A DNA stretch of 64,000 nt. Origin: Maioricimonas rarisocia (GTDB taxonomy: Bacteria; Planctomycetota; Planctomycetia; Planctomycetales; Planctomycetaceae). The stretch spans positions 3,526,001-3,590,000 of the forward strand of contig NZ_CP036275.1 of assembly GCF_007747795.1 (NCBI RefSeq). The letters are read 5' to 3'. A program made the translations under genes and the position numbers. The notes beneath the pieces were generated by a model. It did no database searches, had not been told where the DNA came from, and was given only the letters and a program-made list of their open reading frames with translations. How positions within the stretch are numbered: position 1 is the stretch's first letter; every line of letters starts with the position of its first letter. Positions 25,420 to 34,816 of the stretch are shown here, in pieces.

Positions 25420-26352
25420 TCAGGCGCTTACAACCGCTGATCGGATCGCCTGCGCCAGCTTCCCGATCGCCTCGCCTGCCTGGGGGAACACGTCCAGCCG
25501 CCGCACGAATCCATGGATCAGACCGTCAAACTGCACCCGCTCGACCGGAACGCCGGCCTCCTCGAGCCGGTCGGCATAGGCAACCCCCTCGTCCCGCAGC
25601 GGATCATGCTCGGCCACCATCACCCAGGCGGGAGGCAGGCCCGATAGATCGTCGGCCCTCAGCGGGGACGCGTGCGGATGCAGCCGGTCGTCTGCGTCGT
25701 CGACATACTGGTCCCAGAACCACCGCATCATCTTGCGAGTGAGCGACTTCCCTTCTCCATGTTCGAGATATGACGCGGTGTCGAGGTCGCAATCGGTGAT
25801 GGGGTAGATCAGCCCTTGATACGCCGGCATCACGCCGCCGCGCTCGCGGGCCATCAGGCAGACAATGGTCGCGAGATTCCCTCCGGCGCTGTCGCCGGCC
25901 ACGACCAGTCGTGACGGTTCCGTCTCGAAGCGGGTTTCCGCGTTGGCCGCGGCCCACTGGACGGCGGCGTAGCAGTCTTCGGGGGCGGCGGGCCAGCGGT
26001 GTTCCGGAGCGAGCCGGTAATCGACCGACAGGACGGTCCCCTCCGTGGCGTTACAGAGACGGCGGGCAATCGGGTCGTGCGTGTCGAGAGACCCGAGCAC
26101 CCAGCCACCGCCGTGAAAGAAGACGGTCAGCGGACTCCCCTGCTTTGCCGACTCGCAGCGGTAGCAGCGGATCGTCAGCGGTCCGGCAGGTCCGGGAATC
26201 TCTTCGTCATGGACCTCTGCAACCGGTTCCGGCGGACCGGGAAGCAGCGGAATCTGGTTGCGTGCGTCATCGAGCGTGAATGTCAGAGATGAGACCAGGC
26301 CGCCCCCTTTCTGCGATTCGAGGAACTGCACGGCTTCGGGAACCAGTTGCAT
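25420..26352 (-). CDS. Alpha/beta-hydrolase esterase (hormone-sensitive lipase family)
   Basis: 310 residues. HSL-type (family IV) esterase: oxyanion-hole motif FFHGGGWV (HGGG 80-83), nucleophile elbow GDSAGGN (S155), acid in AEHDPLRDEG (D250) and histidine in DGLIHGF (H280), so the triad is complete. DYRLAPEHRWPA is also diagnostic. The ATG at 26352 is chosen because it has AAAGGA at proper spacing and the product begins MQLVPEAVQFLE, aligning with usual family N-termini; an ATG nine codons upstream (26379) is possible. No signal peptide, so cytoplasmic. It would hydrolyse short-chain esters; the natural substrate is unknown. Confidence 0.93.
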   Translation of the reverse strand: MQLVPEAVQFLESQKGGGLVSSLTFTLDDARNQIPLLPGPPEPVAEVHDEEIPGPAGPLTIRCYRCESAKQGSPLTVFFHGGGWVLGSLDTHDPIARRLCNATEGTVLSVDYRLAPEHRWPAAPEDCYAAVQWAAANAETRFETEPSRLVVAGDSAGGNLATIVCLMARERGGVMPAYQGLIYPITDCDLDTASYLEHGEGKSLTRKMMRWFWDQYVDDADDRLHPHASPLRADDLSGLPPAWVMVAEHDPLRDEGVAYADRLEEAGVPVERVQFDGLIHGFVRRLDVFPQAGEAIGKLAQAIRSAVVSA

Positions 26353-26622
26353 CGTCGCGGCCATCCTTTCACGGGGCATGAATTCGACTGGACAGACTGG
26401 CGGACCTCTCCGTCAGTGCCCGATGTTCTCGGAATCGTTGATCCGGCCCGTCTTTCTCCACGTTAATGGTGACGGCTGCGCACGACCAGCGCGCCGACCC
26501 GGAGTCGCCTCGCCAATGCGATCTTGATGTTCAAAGAATCGCAGGCGTAGAATCCGGGTCGCAACCTGTCACAGCAGCCATTCGTCGATCGCTGAAACGT
26601 CCCCGAGATCCGGAGCGTCGCT

Positions 26623-27732
26623 ATGGGACTGTTCGATAAACTTCGTGCAGAACTGATTGACATTATCGAGTGGGTGGATGATTCCCGCCACACGCTCGCC
26701 TGGCGGTTTCCCCGCTATCACAACGAAATCAAGAACGGTGCCCAGCTGATCGTCCGCCCCGGACAGATGGCGGTCTTCGTCCATCGGGGCGAGCTCGCCG
26801 ACGCGTTTGGTCCCGGGCACTACGAACTGAAGACCGACAACCTGCCGATCCTCAGCACGCTGATGGGCTGGAAATACGGCTTCAACAGCCCTTTCCGTGC
26901 CGAGGTGTATTTCGTCAGCACGCGGCAGATCACCGAGCTGAAGTGGGGAACGCCCAACCCCATCATGCTCCGCGATCCCGATTTCGGTCCGCTCCGTTTG
27001 CGGGCGTTCGGCACCTACTCGATGCGGGCCGAAGACCCCAAAGCCCTGCTGCGTGAGCTGGTCGGAACCGACTCCAGCGTCGAGGCAGACGAAATCTCCG
27101 AGCTGATGCGGTCGATCATCATCTCTTCACTCGCCGACCTGCTCGGCGAGTCGAAGGTGGCGGCACTCGATCTGGCCGCGAACTACCGTGAGTTCTCCGA
27201 ACAGCTCCGGCAGACCGTGCTGGAACGGGTTGACGACGAGTACGGGCTGGACATTCCGCAGCTCGACATCGTCAACATCTCACTGCCCGAAGAAGTCGAG
27301 AAGGCGCTCGACACCCGCAGCAGCATGGGCGTCATTGGCGACATGAATGCCTTCCAGCAGTTCCAGATGGGCAAAGCGATGACGGCCGCGGCCGAAAACC
27401 CCTCCGGCGGTGGTGCTGCCGAGGGAATGGGCCTCGGGATGGGCTTCGCCATGGCCAACCGGATGGTGCAGGCTCCGGGCATGGCTCCCGGCGGTGCCGC
27501 CGCTCCGCCTCCGCTGCCGGCCACGGTCTGGCATGTGGCGGTCAATGGACAGTCGCAGGGGCCGTTCAACGATCAGCAGTTGGCGCAGGCGGCCCAGTCG
27601 GGGCAGATCACTCCCGCGACGCAGGTCTGGACTCCGGCTCTCGGAAACTGGACACCGGCCGGACAGGTGCCGCAACTGGCTGGACTGTTCGGCCCGCCGA
27701 GTCCGCCTCCGCCGCCACCCCCCGCCAGCTGA
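26623..27732 (+). CDS. SPFH-domain protein with C-terminal GYF_2 domain (YdjI-like)
   Basis: 369 residues. Residues about 5-240 form an SPFH (band 7-like) domain of the virion-core-protein/YdjI type: starts MGLFDKLRAELIDIIEW, then LAWRFP, AVFVHRGELADAFGPGHYEL, and a helical end YGLDIPQLDIVNISLPEEVEKAL. A Gly/Ala/Met-rich linker follows (about 262-300). Residues about 304-355 are a GYF_2 domain (WHVAVNGQSQGPFNDQQL... WTPALGNWTPAG) and the tail is poly-Pro. It has no membrane helix of its own. The next gene on the strand encodes a membrane zinc-ribbon protein; in Bacillus subtilis an SPFH protein (YdjI) and a zinc-ribbon membrane protein (YdjG) work with PspA. No PspA is seen here. Good Shine-Dalgarno GGAGCG. 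Confidence 0.88.
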   Translation: MGLFDKLRAELIDIIEWVDDSRHTLAWRFPRYHNEIKNGAQLIVRPGQMAVFVHRGELADAFGPGHYELKTDNLPILSTLMGWKYGFNSPFRAEVYFVSTRQITELKWGTPNPIMLRDPDFGPLRLRAFGTYSMRAEDPKALLRELVGTDSSVEADEISELMRSIIISSLADLLGESKVAALDLAANYREFSEQLRQTVLERVDDEYGLDIPQLDIVNISLPEEVEKALDTRSSMGVIGDMNAFQQFQMGKAMTAAAENPSGGGAAEGMGLGMGFAMANRMVQAPGMAPGGAAAPPPLPATVWHVAVNGQSQGPFNDQQLAQAAQSGQITPATQVWTPALGNWTPAGQVPQLAGLFGPPSPPPPPPPAS

Positions 27733-27749
27733 TTGAGATCGTGTGCACG

Positions 27750-27782
27750 CGGCATGCCTTCATCGTTGATGGGGGCATGCCG
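27750..27782. other. Inverted repeat between the SPFH and zinc-ribbon genes
   Basis: Perfect nine-base arms CGGCATGCC and GGCATGCCG around a 15-base loop, with no T tract. It may be a transcript-processing or attenuation hairpin within the operon, or chance. Confidence 0.4.
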
Positions 27783-27848
27783 TGACCGTTTATGCCGCTG
27801 GCGGTTCTGTCTGCCGGAACGAGTCCGTCTGACTGCAGGTGCGAAGCC

Positions 27849-29048
27849 ATGTCTGTTTCTCCTCCGCCTCCTCCTTCAGATCCTCCCCCGCCACCGGAGC
27901 CGCCTGGTCCGGTCACCGGTGAGGACGAAGTGCTTGGCCGCACCGACGTGATGGGACAGACGGTCGATGATGGCAAGGCCCGCACGTTTCCCTGTGAAGG
28001 GTGCGGGGCCGACCTGAAATTCAGCATTGGTGATCAGCGGCTGAAGTGTCCGTTCTGCGGCTACGAGAAGGAGATCGAGCTTGATCCCGAGGCGAAGGTG
28101 GCCGAGCAGGACTACCACGCCATGCTCGAGCGGGTCAAGGAGCTGCATAAGTCCGAACCCGAGCAACTGGACGAGGCGAACGAAGTCCGCTGTGGTTCAT
28201 GCGGCGGCACAGTCGTCTTCACCGGGACACTGACCAGTACGACCTGTCCGTACTGTGGCTCTCCCATTCAGCGGGAGAAGGTGCATTCGTATACGAAGCG
28301 GATCCCCGTCGACGGCGTGCTGCCGTTCCTCATCGAGAAGAAGAAGGCGAAGCAGAAGCTGGACGAGTGGGTCGGTTCCCGCTGGTTCGCTCCCAATGAC
28401 TTTCTGAAGACCGGTGTTGAAGGCCGCTTCAACGGCGTCTACCTGCCGTACTGGACGTTCGACTCGCTGACGTTCAACGCCTTCAGCGGTCAACGGGGGG
28501 ACAACTACACGGTCACTGTCGGGACGGGCAAGAATCGGCGGACGGTAACCCGCACTCGGTGGACTTCTGCCAGCGGGACGTTCCAGCGGTTCTTCGACGA
28601 TGTTCTCGTCATCGCCAGCAAGGGGCTGCCGGTCAAGTTTCTGCAGGAGCTGGAACCCTGGCCGCTCTCGAAGTGCATGCCGTTTACACAACAGGTGCTG
28701 GCCGGCTACCTCGCCCGCACGTACGACGTGCCGCTGGATGACGGCTTCGAGGACGCCCGCGAGCGGATCGAAGCAGCGGTCGAACAGGATGTGCGACGGC
28801 GGATCGGCGGCGACAAGCAGCGGATCCACTCACTCACCTGTCGCTGCGATGCGATCACGTTCAAGCATCTGCTGCTGCCGGTCTGGATGCTCGCCTACCG
28901 GTACAAGGACAAGTCGTATCGCGTGTTCGTCAACGCGGGGACCGGCGAGGTTCAGGGAGAACGGCCCTACAGCTGGGTGAAGATCGTCTCCGCAGTCGTC
29001 GCGTTGACGGTGGTGACACTGACGCTGCTGGCGTTTTTCAATCGGTAG
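27849..29048 (+). CDS. Membrane protein with two zinc ribbons (YdjG-like)
   Basis: 399 residues from the ATG at 27849. A Pro-rich N-terminus is followed by two CxxC-x14-CxxC zinc ribbons: C49, C52, C67, C70 and C115, C118, C133, C136. The middle region (about 145-360) is a conserved-looking soluble domain (VDGVLPFLIEKKKAKQKLDEWVGSRWFAPNDF, VYLPYWTFDS). A C-terminal transmembrane helix is at about 375-396. Such proteins are often annotated as TFIIB-type zinc-ribbon or PriA-like, but nothing here is a helicase. With the SPFH gene 116 bases upstream it probably forms a membrane-associated pair comparable to YdjG/YdjI of Bacillus. The analogy rests on domain content and order only. Confidence 0.82.
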   Translation: MSVSPPPPPSDPPPPPEPPGPVTGEDEVLGRTDVMGQTVDDGKARTFPCEGCGADLKFSIGDQRLKCPFCGYEKEIELDPEAKVAEQDYHAMLERVKELHKSEPEQLDEANEVRCGSCGGTVVFTGTLTSTTCPYCGSPIQREKVHSYTKRIPVDGVLPFLIEKKKAKQKLDEWVGSRWFAPNDFLKTGVEGRFNGVYLPYWTFDSLTFNAFSGQRGDNYTVTVGTGKNRRTVTRTRWTSASGTFQRFFDDVLVIASKGLPVKFLQELEPWPLSKCMPFTQQVLAGYLARTYDVPLDDGFEDARERIEAAVEQDVRRRIGGDKQRIHSLTCRCDAITFKHLLLPVWMLAYRYKDKSYRVFVNAGTGEVQGERPYSWVKIVSAVVALTVVTLTLLAFFNR

Positions 29049-29050
29049 TT

Positions 29051-29252
29051 GGTCAGGAGTCAGGAAACAGGAGGCAGGAAACAGGTGTCAGGCCCGAGAT
29101 GAGCGGGAGCGGAATGACGGGCACAGACCGGCTCTTTCGAGCCGATCGCGGGGAACACCCGGGTGATTCCGCTGTCGGGGACGCTGCGGACCGCCTCTCT
29201 CCTCGTTCCTGGATCCTCGTTCCTGATTCCTCAATCCTATTTCCCGTCTCCT
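29051..29252. repeat. Purine-rich imperfect repeat with inverted counterpart
   Basis: 29051-29092 contains repeated CAGGAGTCAGGAAACAGG-like units; 29200-29252 contains pyrimidine-rich CCTCGTTCCTGGATCC-like units that read as their approximate complement. The intervening 107 bases have no gene. The arrangement looks like a small element with loosely inverted ends, upstream of hemX. Confidence 0.45.
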
Positions 29253-29325
29253 CACCCTGCGGGCCTCCCCCCGGGCGGGCTGTGTGGCGTATAATGAAGC
29301 GACCTCAGAGGATGGACCTTAAGGG

Positions 29326-30300
29326 ATGCAGCTTCAGAACGTTACGCTCTTCTGCTTCTTTGCCAGCTACACTGTGGCGCTGGTCCTCGAAGCACTTCAG
29401 TTGCTGAAAAAACTGCGAATCAACCGCTGGGCGGCACTCGCCTTTGCCGGGGCCGGGTTGATTGCGCAGACGGCGTATCTTTCCGTCCGCAGTCGGGCCG
29501 CCGATCTGCCTCCCCTGCTCTCCTCGGGACACGACTGGCTGCTGGTTCTCGCGTGGCTGGCCGTGGCGCTGTACATCGGCGTCGAGCTGTGGAACCGCGA
29601 ACTGGCGCTGGGAATCTTCGTGCTTCCGGCCGTGCTGGTGCTCGTCGGAGCGGCCCAGTTCGTCAGCGATGTGCCCCATCAGGAGCTTGGTTCGCTGTAC
29701 TGGCTGGGGATGCTGCACGCGTCGCTGCTGGTCCTCGGATTCGCCGGGACGTTTCTGGCAGTCGTGCTGAGCGTGATGTATCTGATGCAGCATCGGCGGC
29801 TGAAGAGTAAACGTGCCGAGCGTGAGGGACTGCATCTGCTGAGCTTGGAATCGCTGGCACGGCTGAACTGGTGGGCGGTTGTGACCAGCGTGCCGCTGCT
29901 GACGCTCGGAATGGCGACGGGGGTCTGGCTGCTTGTGATTTCGCAGCGGACGCCCGTGTCGGTACCGGTCAACCGCCCCGATTTTATCGTCAACGGACTG
30001 CTGTGGGTGGCCATGATGGCGTTGTTCGTCTGGCTGGTCTCCTCGCGGCGTCGGGCCGGTCGGCTGGTGGCCTGGCGGACAATGTGTGCCGGAGGACTGC
30101 TGATCGTGACGATTCTGCTGCTGAAACTGCTCGGCGGCGGCGGAATTCACGGCAGCGGAACCACGCAACAGGCCTCGGGTATGGTGCCCGCAGTGCCAGA
30201 GCCTGATATGCTGGTGACCGAGCTTCCGTTCGTCCTGCGGCCGGAACACTGCCAACCTGCCAACTCCAGCCTCACGACGTTCGCCCCGATTCCTGCCTGA
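29326..30300 (+). CDS. hemX: CcsA/HemX-family membrane protein
   Basis: 324 residues with about eight hydrophobic helices, of the cytochrome c assembly protein (CcsA) superfamily. Features include the conserved central region YWLGMLHASLLVLGFAGTFLAVVLSVMYLMQHRRLK and a later W-rich helix (LARLNWWAVVTSVPLLTLGMATG). The WGxxW heme-handling motif of true CcsA/CcmC is not seen, which together with its place five bases upstream of hemA suggests HemX, the membrane protein that in Bacillus subtilis limits the HemA level. The two genes are evidently one operon. The start at 29326 has GAGGA a little far upstream. Confidence 0.82.
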   Translation: MQLQNVTLFCFFASYTVALVLEALQLLKKLRINRWAALAFAGAGLIAQTAYLSVRSRAADLPPLLSSGHDWLLVLAWLAVALYIGVELWNRELALGIFVLPAVLVLVGAAQFVSDVPHQELGSLYWLGMLHASLLVLGFAGTFLAVVLSVMYLMQHRRLKSKRAEREGLHLLSLESLARLNWWAVVTSVPLLTLGMATGVWLLVISQRTPVSVPVNRPDFIVNGLLWVAMMALFVWLVSSRRRAGRLVAWRTMCAGGLLIVTILLLKLLGGGGIHGSGTTQQASGMVPAVPEPDMLVTELPFVLRPEHCQPANSSLTTFAPIPA

Positions 30301-30305
30301 CGCTG

Positions 30306-31586
30306 ATGAACCTCCAGGTCGTTTACTGCAATCACCAGACTGCCCGGCTGGGGCTTCGCGAACGGATCGCGTTCGCGACCGAGGACCAGCTGGCGCGGGC
30401 GTACGAGGAGTTGCGGAGCCGGTTTCCGGCCTCCGAGCACGTCGTCGTCTCGACCTGCAATCGCGTCGAACTGTACACCGCTCAGGAAAAAGTCGAAGAC
30501 GCTCCCAGTCACGCCGATCTGGCCCGGTTCTTCTCCGAGTTCCACCAGATCCCGCTGGGTGAGTTCTTCGATGATCTGCTCGAACAGACCGGCCCCGAGG
30601 CGGTTCGGCACCTGTTTCAGGTCGCCTCGAGCATCGACAGCATGGTGCTCGGCGAAAGCCAGATCGTCAGCCAGGTGAAGCAGGCATACGAATGCGCCAC
30701 CCGCAGCCAGGCGAATGGCCCGCTGACGAACGCCCTGTTCCAGCGGGCGATGACCGTCTCGGCCCGCGTGCGGTCCGAAACGAAACTGGTCGAAGGCCGG
30801 GTCTCGATTGCCAGCGTGGCGGTGGGGGAATTCGGCAAGAGCATCTTCGACCGCTTCGACGACAAGACGGTGCTGATCCTCGGTGCGGGCGAGATGGCGG
30901 CGGAAACACTCCGCTACCTCAAGAACGAAGGCGTGGGAAAGATTCTCGTGGCCAACCGCTCTCCCGAACGGGCCCGCAACGTCGCGGAGGAGTTCGGCGG
31001 CGAGCCGCGGCCGTGGGAGACACTCGATGAGTGTCTTGCAGAAGCGGATGTGATCGTCAGCACAACCGGAGCGACCGAGCCGGTCGTCGATCGGGAACGG
31101 TTTGCGGGCGTTCGACGCAAGTCGCGCGGACGACCGATCTTTATTCTCGACCTGGGGGCCCCCCGCGACTTTGCGCCTGGTGTCGGAGAAGTGGACGATA
31201 ACGTCTTCCTCTACGACATCGACGACCTCGAAGCGACCTGTGAACGGAACCGCCGGGCTCGCGTCAAGGAGATCGAACGGGCCCACGCGATCATCGAGGA
31301 CGAGACGGCCCGCTTCATGCAGGACGTCTATCACAAGGCGACCGGGCCGATCATCAAGCGGCTGCGGGAGACCTGGCACGACGTCTCGCGGCAGGAAATG
31401 GAGATGCTCTTCAAGAAGCTCTCGCATCTCGAAGACCGGGACCGCCAGCAGATCGAGCGTTCCGTCGAACGGATCGTCAACAAGCTGCTCCATCCGCCGC
31501 TTGAAACGCTGCGCGACGAAGCGAAGGCGGGCACGCCACACGGTCTGCTGGATGCCATCCGGCAGCTGTTCCACATCCGCGACTGA
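30306..31586 (+). CDS. hemA: Glutamyl-tRNA reductase
   Basis: 426 residues. Catalyses the first committed step of C5 tetrapyrrole synthesis: NADPH-dependent reduction of glutamyl-tRNA to glutamate-1-semialdehyde, in the cytoplasm. The catalytic cysteine is in VVSTCNRVELY (C51). Further family signatures: LFQVASSIDSMVLGESQIVSQVK, VRSETKLVEGRVSIASVAVGEF, the NADPH-binding GAGEMAAETLRYL, ANRSPERA, and FILDLGAPRDFAPGV, then a C-terminal helical dimerisation domain. It is complete and the usual length. It follows hemX by five bases; the start has no strong Shine-Dalgarno, suggesting translational coupling. Downstream heme genes are not in the window. Confidence 0.96.
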   Translation: MNLQVVYCNHQTARLGLRERIAFATEDQLARAYEELRSRFPASEHVVVSTCNRVELYTAQEKVEDAPSHADLARFFSEFHQIPLGEFFDDLLEQTGPEAVRHLFQVASSIDSMVLGESQIVSQVKQAYECATRSQANGPLTNALFQRAMTVSARVRSETKLVEGRVSIASVAVGEFGKSIFDRFDDKTVLILGAGEMAAETLRYLKNEGVGKILVANRSPERARNVAEEFGGEPRPWETLDECLAEADVIVSTTGATEPVVDRERFAGVRRKSRGRPIFILDLGAPRDFAPGVGEVDDNVFLYDIDDLEATCERNRRARVKEIERAHAIIEDETARFMQDVYHKATGPIIKRLRETWHDVSRQEMEMLFKKLSHLEDRDRQQIERSVERIVNKLLHPPLETLRDEAKAGTPHGLLDAIRQLFHIRD

Positions 31587-31664
31587 GAGTGCTTCCGCCG
31601 TCCGGATGCTGAATCTGTTTCCAACGCGAAAGCGCGATGCCGATCGGCGTCAGTGCTGCCGACC

Positions 31665-34460
31665 TCAGACGCCCGGCTGGCCCACTTCGCTCGTTTCGTG
31701 GGCTGGCGATTCACTCGTTTCCGCTTCCTCGGCAGCCCGACGTTTGAGCACCTGACGCTCGATGACCGTACCGAGCGGGCCACCCAGCAGGGCCGGCAGG
31801 AAGATCACATCGCCGATCAGGGCCGCACCGATCAGGGACGCCATCAGCCATCCGAAGCGGCTGATCAGCAGCAGTTCGGCACCGCCGAGCATGAGCATCG
31901 CCAGAGCGATCGACGCGCTGGTCTGCCACATGGCCGGCCCGCAATGCCCGAGGCCCTGAGCAATCGCTTCGGAGCGTGTCATTCCCTTGTCGATTCCATC
32001 CTGGAACCAGGTGAGCAGGTGCAGCGTGCCGTCGACGGCAATTCCCAGTGCGACCGACGCGGTGATCATTGTGCCGATGTCGACCGAGACGCCGAACCAC
32101 GAGATCAGCCCGAAGACCAGGCCAACCGGCATGAGGTTGGGCAGCATCGTCAGCAATCCGGCGAGCACGTTCCGCAGGACGAACATCATGACGATGGCAA
32201 TCAGCCCGAATGCCAGCGCGAAGCTCTCGATGAGGCTTTCGAGGACCGCCTCCTGCGTCCGGAGAAACAGCGGCAGCATGCCGGTGACCACGTAGCTGGT
32301 ACCGACCCGGTCGCCGATCACCTCCTGCGTGACCGTGCCCATGTTCGAGACGACCCCCAGGAAGTCGAGGTCCGACATGACCCCGCCCTGGACGCGGATC
32401 CGCCAGGCTTCGTCTCCTTCGGAGAATTGGACCGGCTTCCCGTCGCGGAGAAACTCGAGCGGCTCGTGCACCTTGGTCACGAACTGCCCGGAGCTTTCGG
32501 TCTGTTCCTCGAAGATGCCCCGTTCGGTCCGCTGGATGGCCCTGCGGTAATTGATCTTCTGCAGGACCGAGGCGTCGTCGCCGGGCGGTTCGATCGTGGG
32601 ACGGAAATCGGCCAGCGACAGCGTCCCGCTGATTCCTTCGACGGTGCGAATCCTGTTCTGGACTTCGCGGACAACTTCAAGCCGCTCCAGAATGCTGGTC
32701 TCCTCGATTGCCTCGGCGTCGAAGCGGACGATCGTGTCGACCGTCAGAATGCCGGCGAGGTTCTCTTCGAGGAATTCGTAGTTCTCGACGATCTGCGAGT
32801 CTTCCGGAAAGTACCGGATGACTTTCGTCTCGGTATAGAAGTACCGCAGACCGGCGACGCTCGCGACGAAGACGATGATCGTAATCGTCGAGATCACCGT
32901 TCCATGCTTTGCCAGCCAGCGACCGACCTGTTGCCAGCCACGGAAGTCTTTCTCGGGATCGACCTTGCGTCCTCCCGGCCAGATCACGAGGAGGGCCGGA
33001 AATCCGAAGAGGACCATCAGCAGCGAGAGTCCACAGCCGGCCGAGGAGTAAATCCCGAAGTCCCGGACCGGTGAAAGGATGCTGGTCGTCAGTGAGGCCA
33101 GGCCGATTGCGGTCGTCGTGCTGGCGAGCAGGCAGGGCTGAAACGCCATTCGGACTGCCTGCGAGACTGGATCTTTCTTCCCCTCGTGACGGGCGTGCCG
33201 CCAGTAGTTGGCGACATGAATGGCCCCCGAGGTTGTCAGCACCAGCAGCAGGTTGGGCATGACCACCAGGACCATGTTGACGTTCCCACCCGTCGCCGGA
33301 ACGAGCGCGAACACCGACAGCCCGGTGTACATCGAGACCATCGTCACCAGCAGCGAGAGTCGGATACTGCCGAGAACGACAAACGAGACCAGCATCCCGA
33401 CCAGTGCCGAAAGCAGGACCGGCGATCGTTTGTGGAACATCCAGACCGGGTAGTTCGGATTCCACAGCGCCCGGCTGGCTTCGAGGTCGAGCATCGCGCT
33501 GGCGACCGGCTGGCCGCCGAAACGGATGGCTTCGGCCGGCACGCCGACATCCACGGCAACCTCGCGCATTTCGTCGACGAGCGTGAGGACCCGTTCTTCT
33601 CCTTCGGCACTGATCTTCACCGACAGGCCGACCGGCGCGCCGAGCCAGAAGAAGCAGTCATCGACCGCAGGTTGGCCGTCGACTTCCAGCGACTCGACGA
33701 GCTGACACACGTCGTTTGTGTGCGGAGATTTCGGCGAGATGTCCTTCCAGTGCAGCTGGAAGTCGTGCGGCGGTGGAGCCGGATAGGGTTCATCGTCCCG
33801 CACGGCGAATTCTTCGGCGTCCTCCGCGTCGTCGTCTGTGTCTTCGGTGCTGGTCCGTTCGGCCAGCTCGGCGAATCGATCATCCAGAGGCGGCTGAACG
33901 TCGACGTCCAGGCCGAGTTGTTCTTCGGATTTGCGAATGATCTGCCGCTCGATTTCCGCCCGTTCGCTCCGTCCGACCCGGGAAAGCCGAACCTTGAGCA
34001 TGCCGGTGCCGATGAGCACTCCATTGAGCTGTTCGATGGCCTGCTCGCGGGGGATGCCGTTTTCGAGCATCCGAGCGATGACATCGCGCGGCGTGTTGAC
34101 GTCCGTGACGCCTTCGAGTCCGCCGGTACGGTTGCCCTCGGCGTCAGCCGGGCCGGCGACCTGGTCGGCAAAGCGGGCGACTCGCGGGTCGTTGAGCGTA
34201 CTCCCCTCCCAGGCGACGAGAATTGTCTTCTCGTGCTCGAAGTGGTCGAGGTACCATTGGAGGACACGGGCGCCGGCATCCTGTTCCGGCAGCCAGGTCT
34301 CGATGTCGTTTTCGAGCCGGATCTGCCGCAGCCCCATGTAGACGAGGGGCGCACCGACGATCATCAGCACAACGACAAAAATCGCGGCACCAGTTCCGAA
34401 GACAACGGGTTTGCGGGTCTGTCGGGTCATGGGCTGTACAACTGTGCGAAAACGGAACAT
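31665..34460 (-). CDS. RND/MMPL superfamily membrane exporter
   Basis: 931 residues. Resistance-nodulation-division type protein of the MMPL branch: one helix near the N-terminus (about 21-41), a large external domain, a helix cluster (about 310-470), a second external domain and a second helix cluster near the C-terminus, the classical duplicated layout. Helix four of the second half carries SVALGIAVDGTLHLLTW, where many relatives have an acidic pair for proton coupling; here only one Asp remains. It may export a lipid or other hydrophobic molecule, as planctomycetes do in hopanoid or cell-envelope routes, but no substrate can be read. Starts at 34460 and 34430 are both possible and neither has a clear Shine-Dalgarno. 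Convergent with hemA and divergent from sucA. Confidence 0.88.
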   Translation of the reverse strand: MFRFRTVVQPMTRQTRKPVVFGTGAAIFVVVLMIVGAPLVYMGLRQIRLENDIETWLPEQDAGARVLQWYLDHFEHEKTILVAWEGSTLNDPRVARFADQVAGPADAEGNRTGGLEGVTDVNTPRDVIARMLENGIPREQAIEQLNGVLIGTGMLKVRLSRVGRSERAEIERQIIRKSEEQLGLDVDVQPPLDDRFAELAERTSTEDTDDDAEDAEEFAVRDDEPYPAPPPHDFQLHWKDISPKSPHTNDVCQLVESLEVDGQPAVDDCFFWLGAPVGLSVKISAEGEERVLTLVDEMREVAVDVGVPAEAIRFGGQPVASAMLDLEASRALWNPNYPVWMFHKRSPVLLSALVGMLVSFVVLGSIRLSLLVTMVSMYTGLSVFALVPATGGNVNMVLVVMPNLLLVLTTSGAIHVANYWRHARHEGKKDPVSQAVRMAFQPCLLASTTTAIGLASLTTSILSPVRDFGIYSSAGCGLSLLMVLFGFPALLVIWPGGRKVDPEKDFRGWQQVGRWLAKHGTVISTITIIVFVASVAGLRYFYTETKVIRYFPEDSQIVENYEFLEENLAGILTVDTIVRFDAEAIEETSILERLEVVREVQNRIRTVEGISGTLSLADFRPTIEPPGDDASVLQKINYRRAIQRTERGIFEEQTESSGQFVTKVHEPLEFLRDGKPVQFSEGDEAWRIRVQGGVMSDLDFLGVVSNMGTVTQEVIGDRVGTSYVVTGMLPLFLRTQEAVLESLIESFALAFGLIAIVMMFVLRNVLAGLLTMLPNLMPVGLVFGLISWFGVSVDIGTMITASVALGIAVDGTLHLLTWFQDGIDKGMTRSEAIAQGLGHCGPAMWQTSASIALAMLMLGGAELLLISRFGWLMASLIGAALIGDVIFLPALLGGPLGTVIERQVLKRRAAEEAETSESPAHETSEVGQPGV

Positions 34461-34816
34461 GGTAGCCAAATTGCAGCGACGGCAATAGCTGCCGAAACCG
34501 ACAGGGGGCCCGTTTTCGACTTCGAAGGGTCTGCTGGCGGCGAGGTTTCCGCCATCGGCAACGCCCCTACAGGCCGTCGGGTCCCCGGGGGAATCCCTAT
34601 GGGGTCCTCGCCGGGGCAGACGGAGAGGACCGGTCGGACAACGATTGTGGAAAAGGTGAAGACGGACGCCGGACGCTTCGAATCGGGACCAGATATTGAA
34701 ATCAACAAGCCTTTGTCGCTGAGGGAGTTGAATTCCCCGGCCCGGTTGCATATCCCATGCAAAGTCGAAACGTGGTTCGTCTACAAATGGCCCCGCGGGG
34801 CCGAGGCGAGACTTAG
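34461..34816. other. Divergent regulatory region between the RND exporter and sucA
   Basis: 356 bases with no gene I can support. An open frame that runs through into sucA in another register is a shadow. It should hold the promoters of both genes. The segment 34690-34760 is the least G+C-rich part and the likeliest sucA promoter region, but no box is convincing. Confidence 0.5.

Noticed and set aside
30147-31574. Open frame opposite hemA (about 475 codons)
   Set aside because: hemA on the plus strand is complete with its catalytic cysteine; the antisense product has no recognisable feature.
34461-34816. A sigma-70-type promoter for sucA (TTGAAT and CATATC-like boxes near 34728-34756)
   Set aside because: Spacing and sequence are too poor to call, and planctomycete promoter consensus is not known to me.
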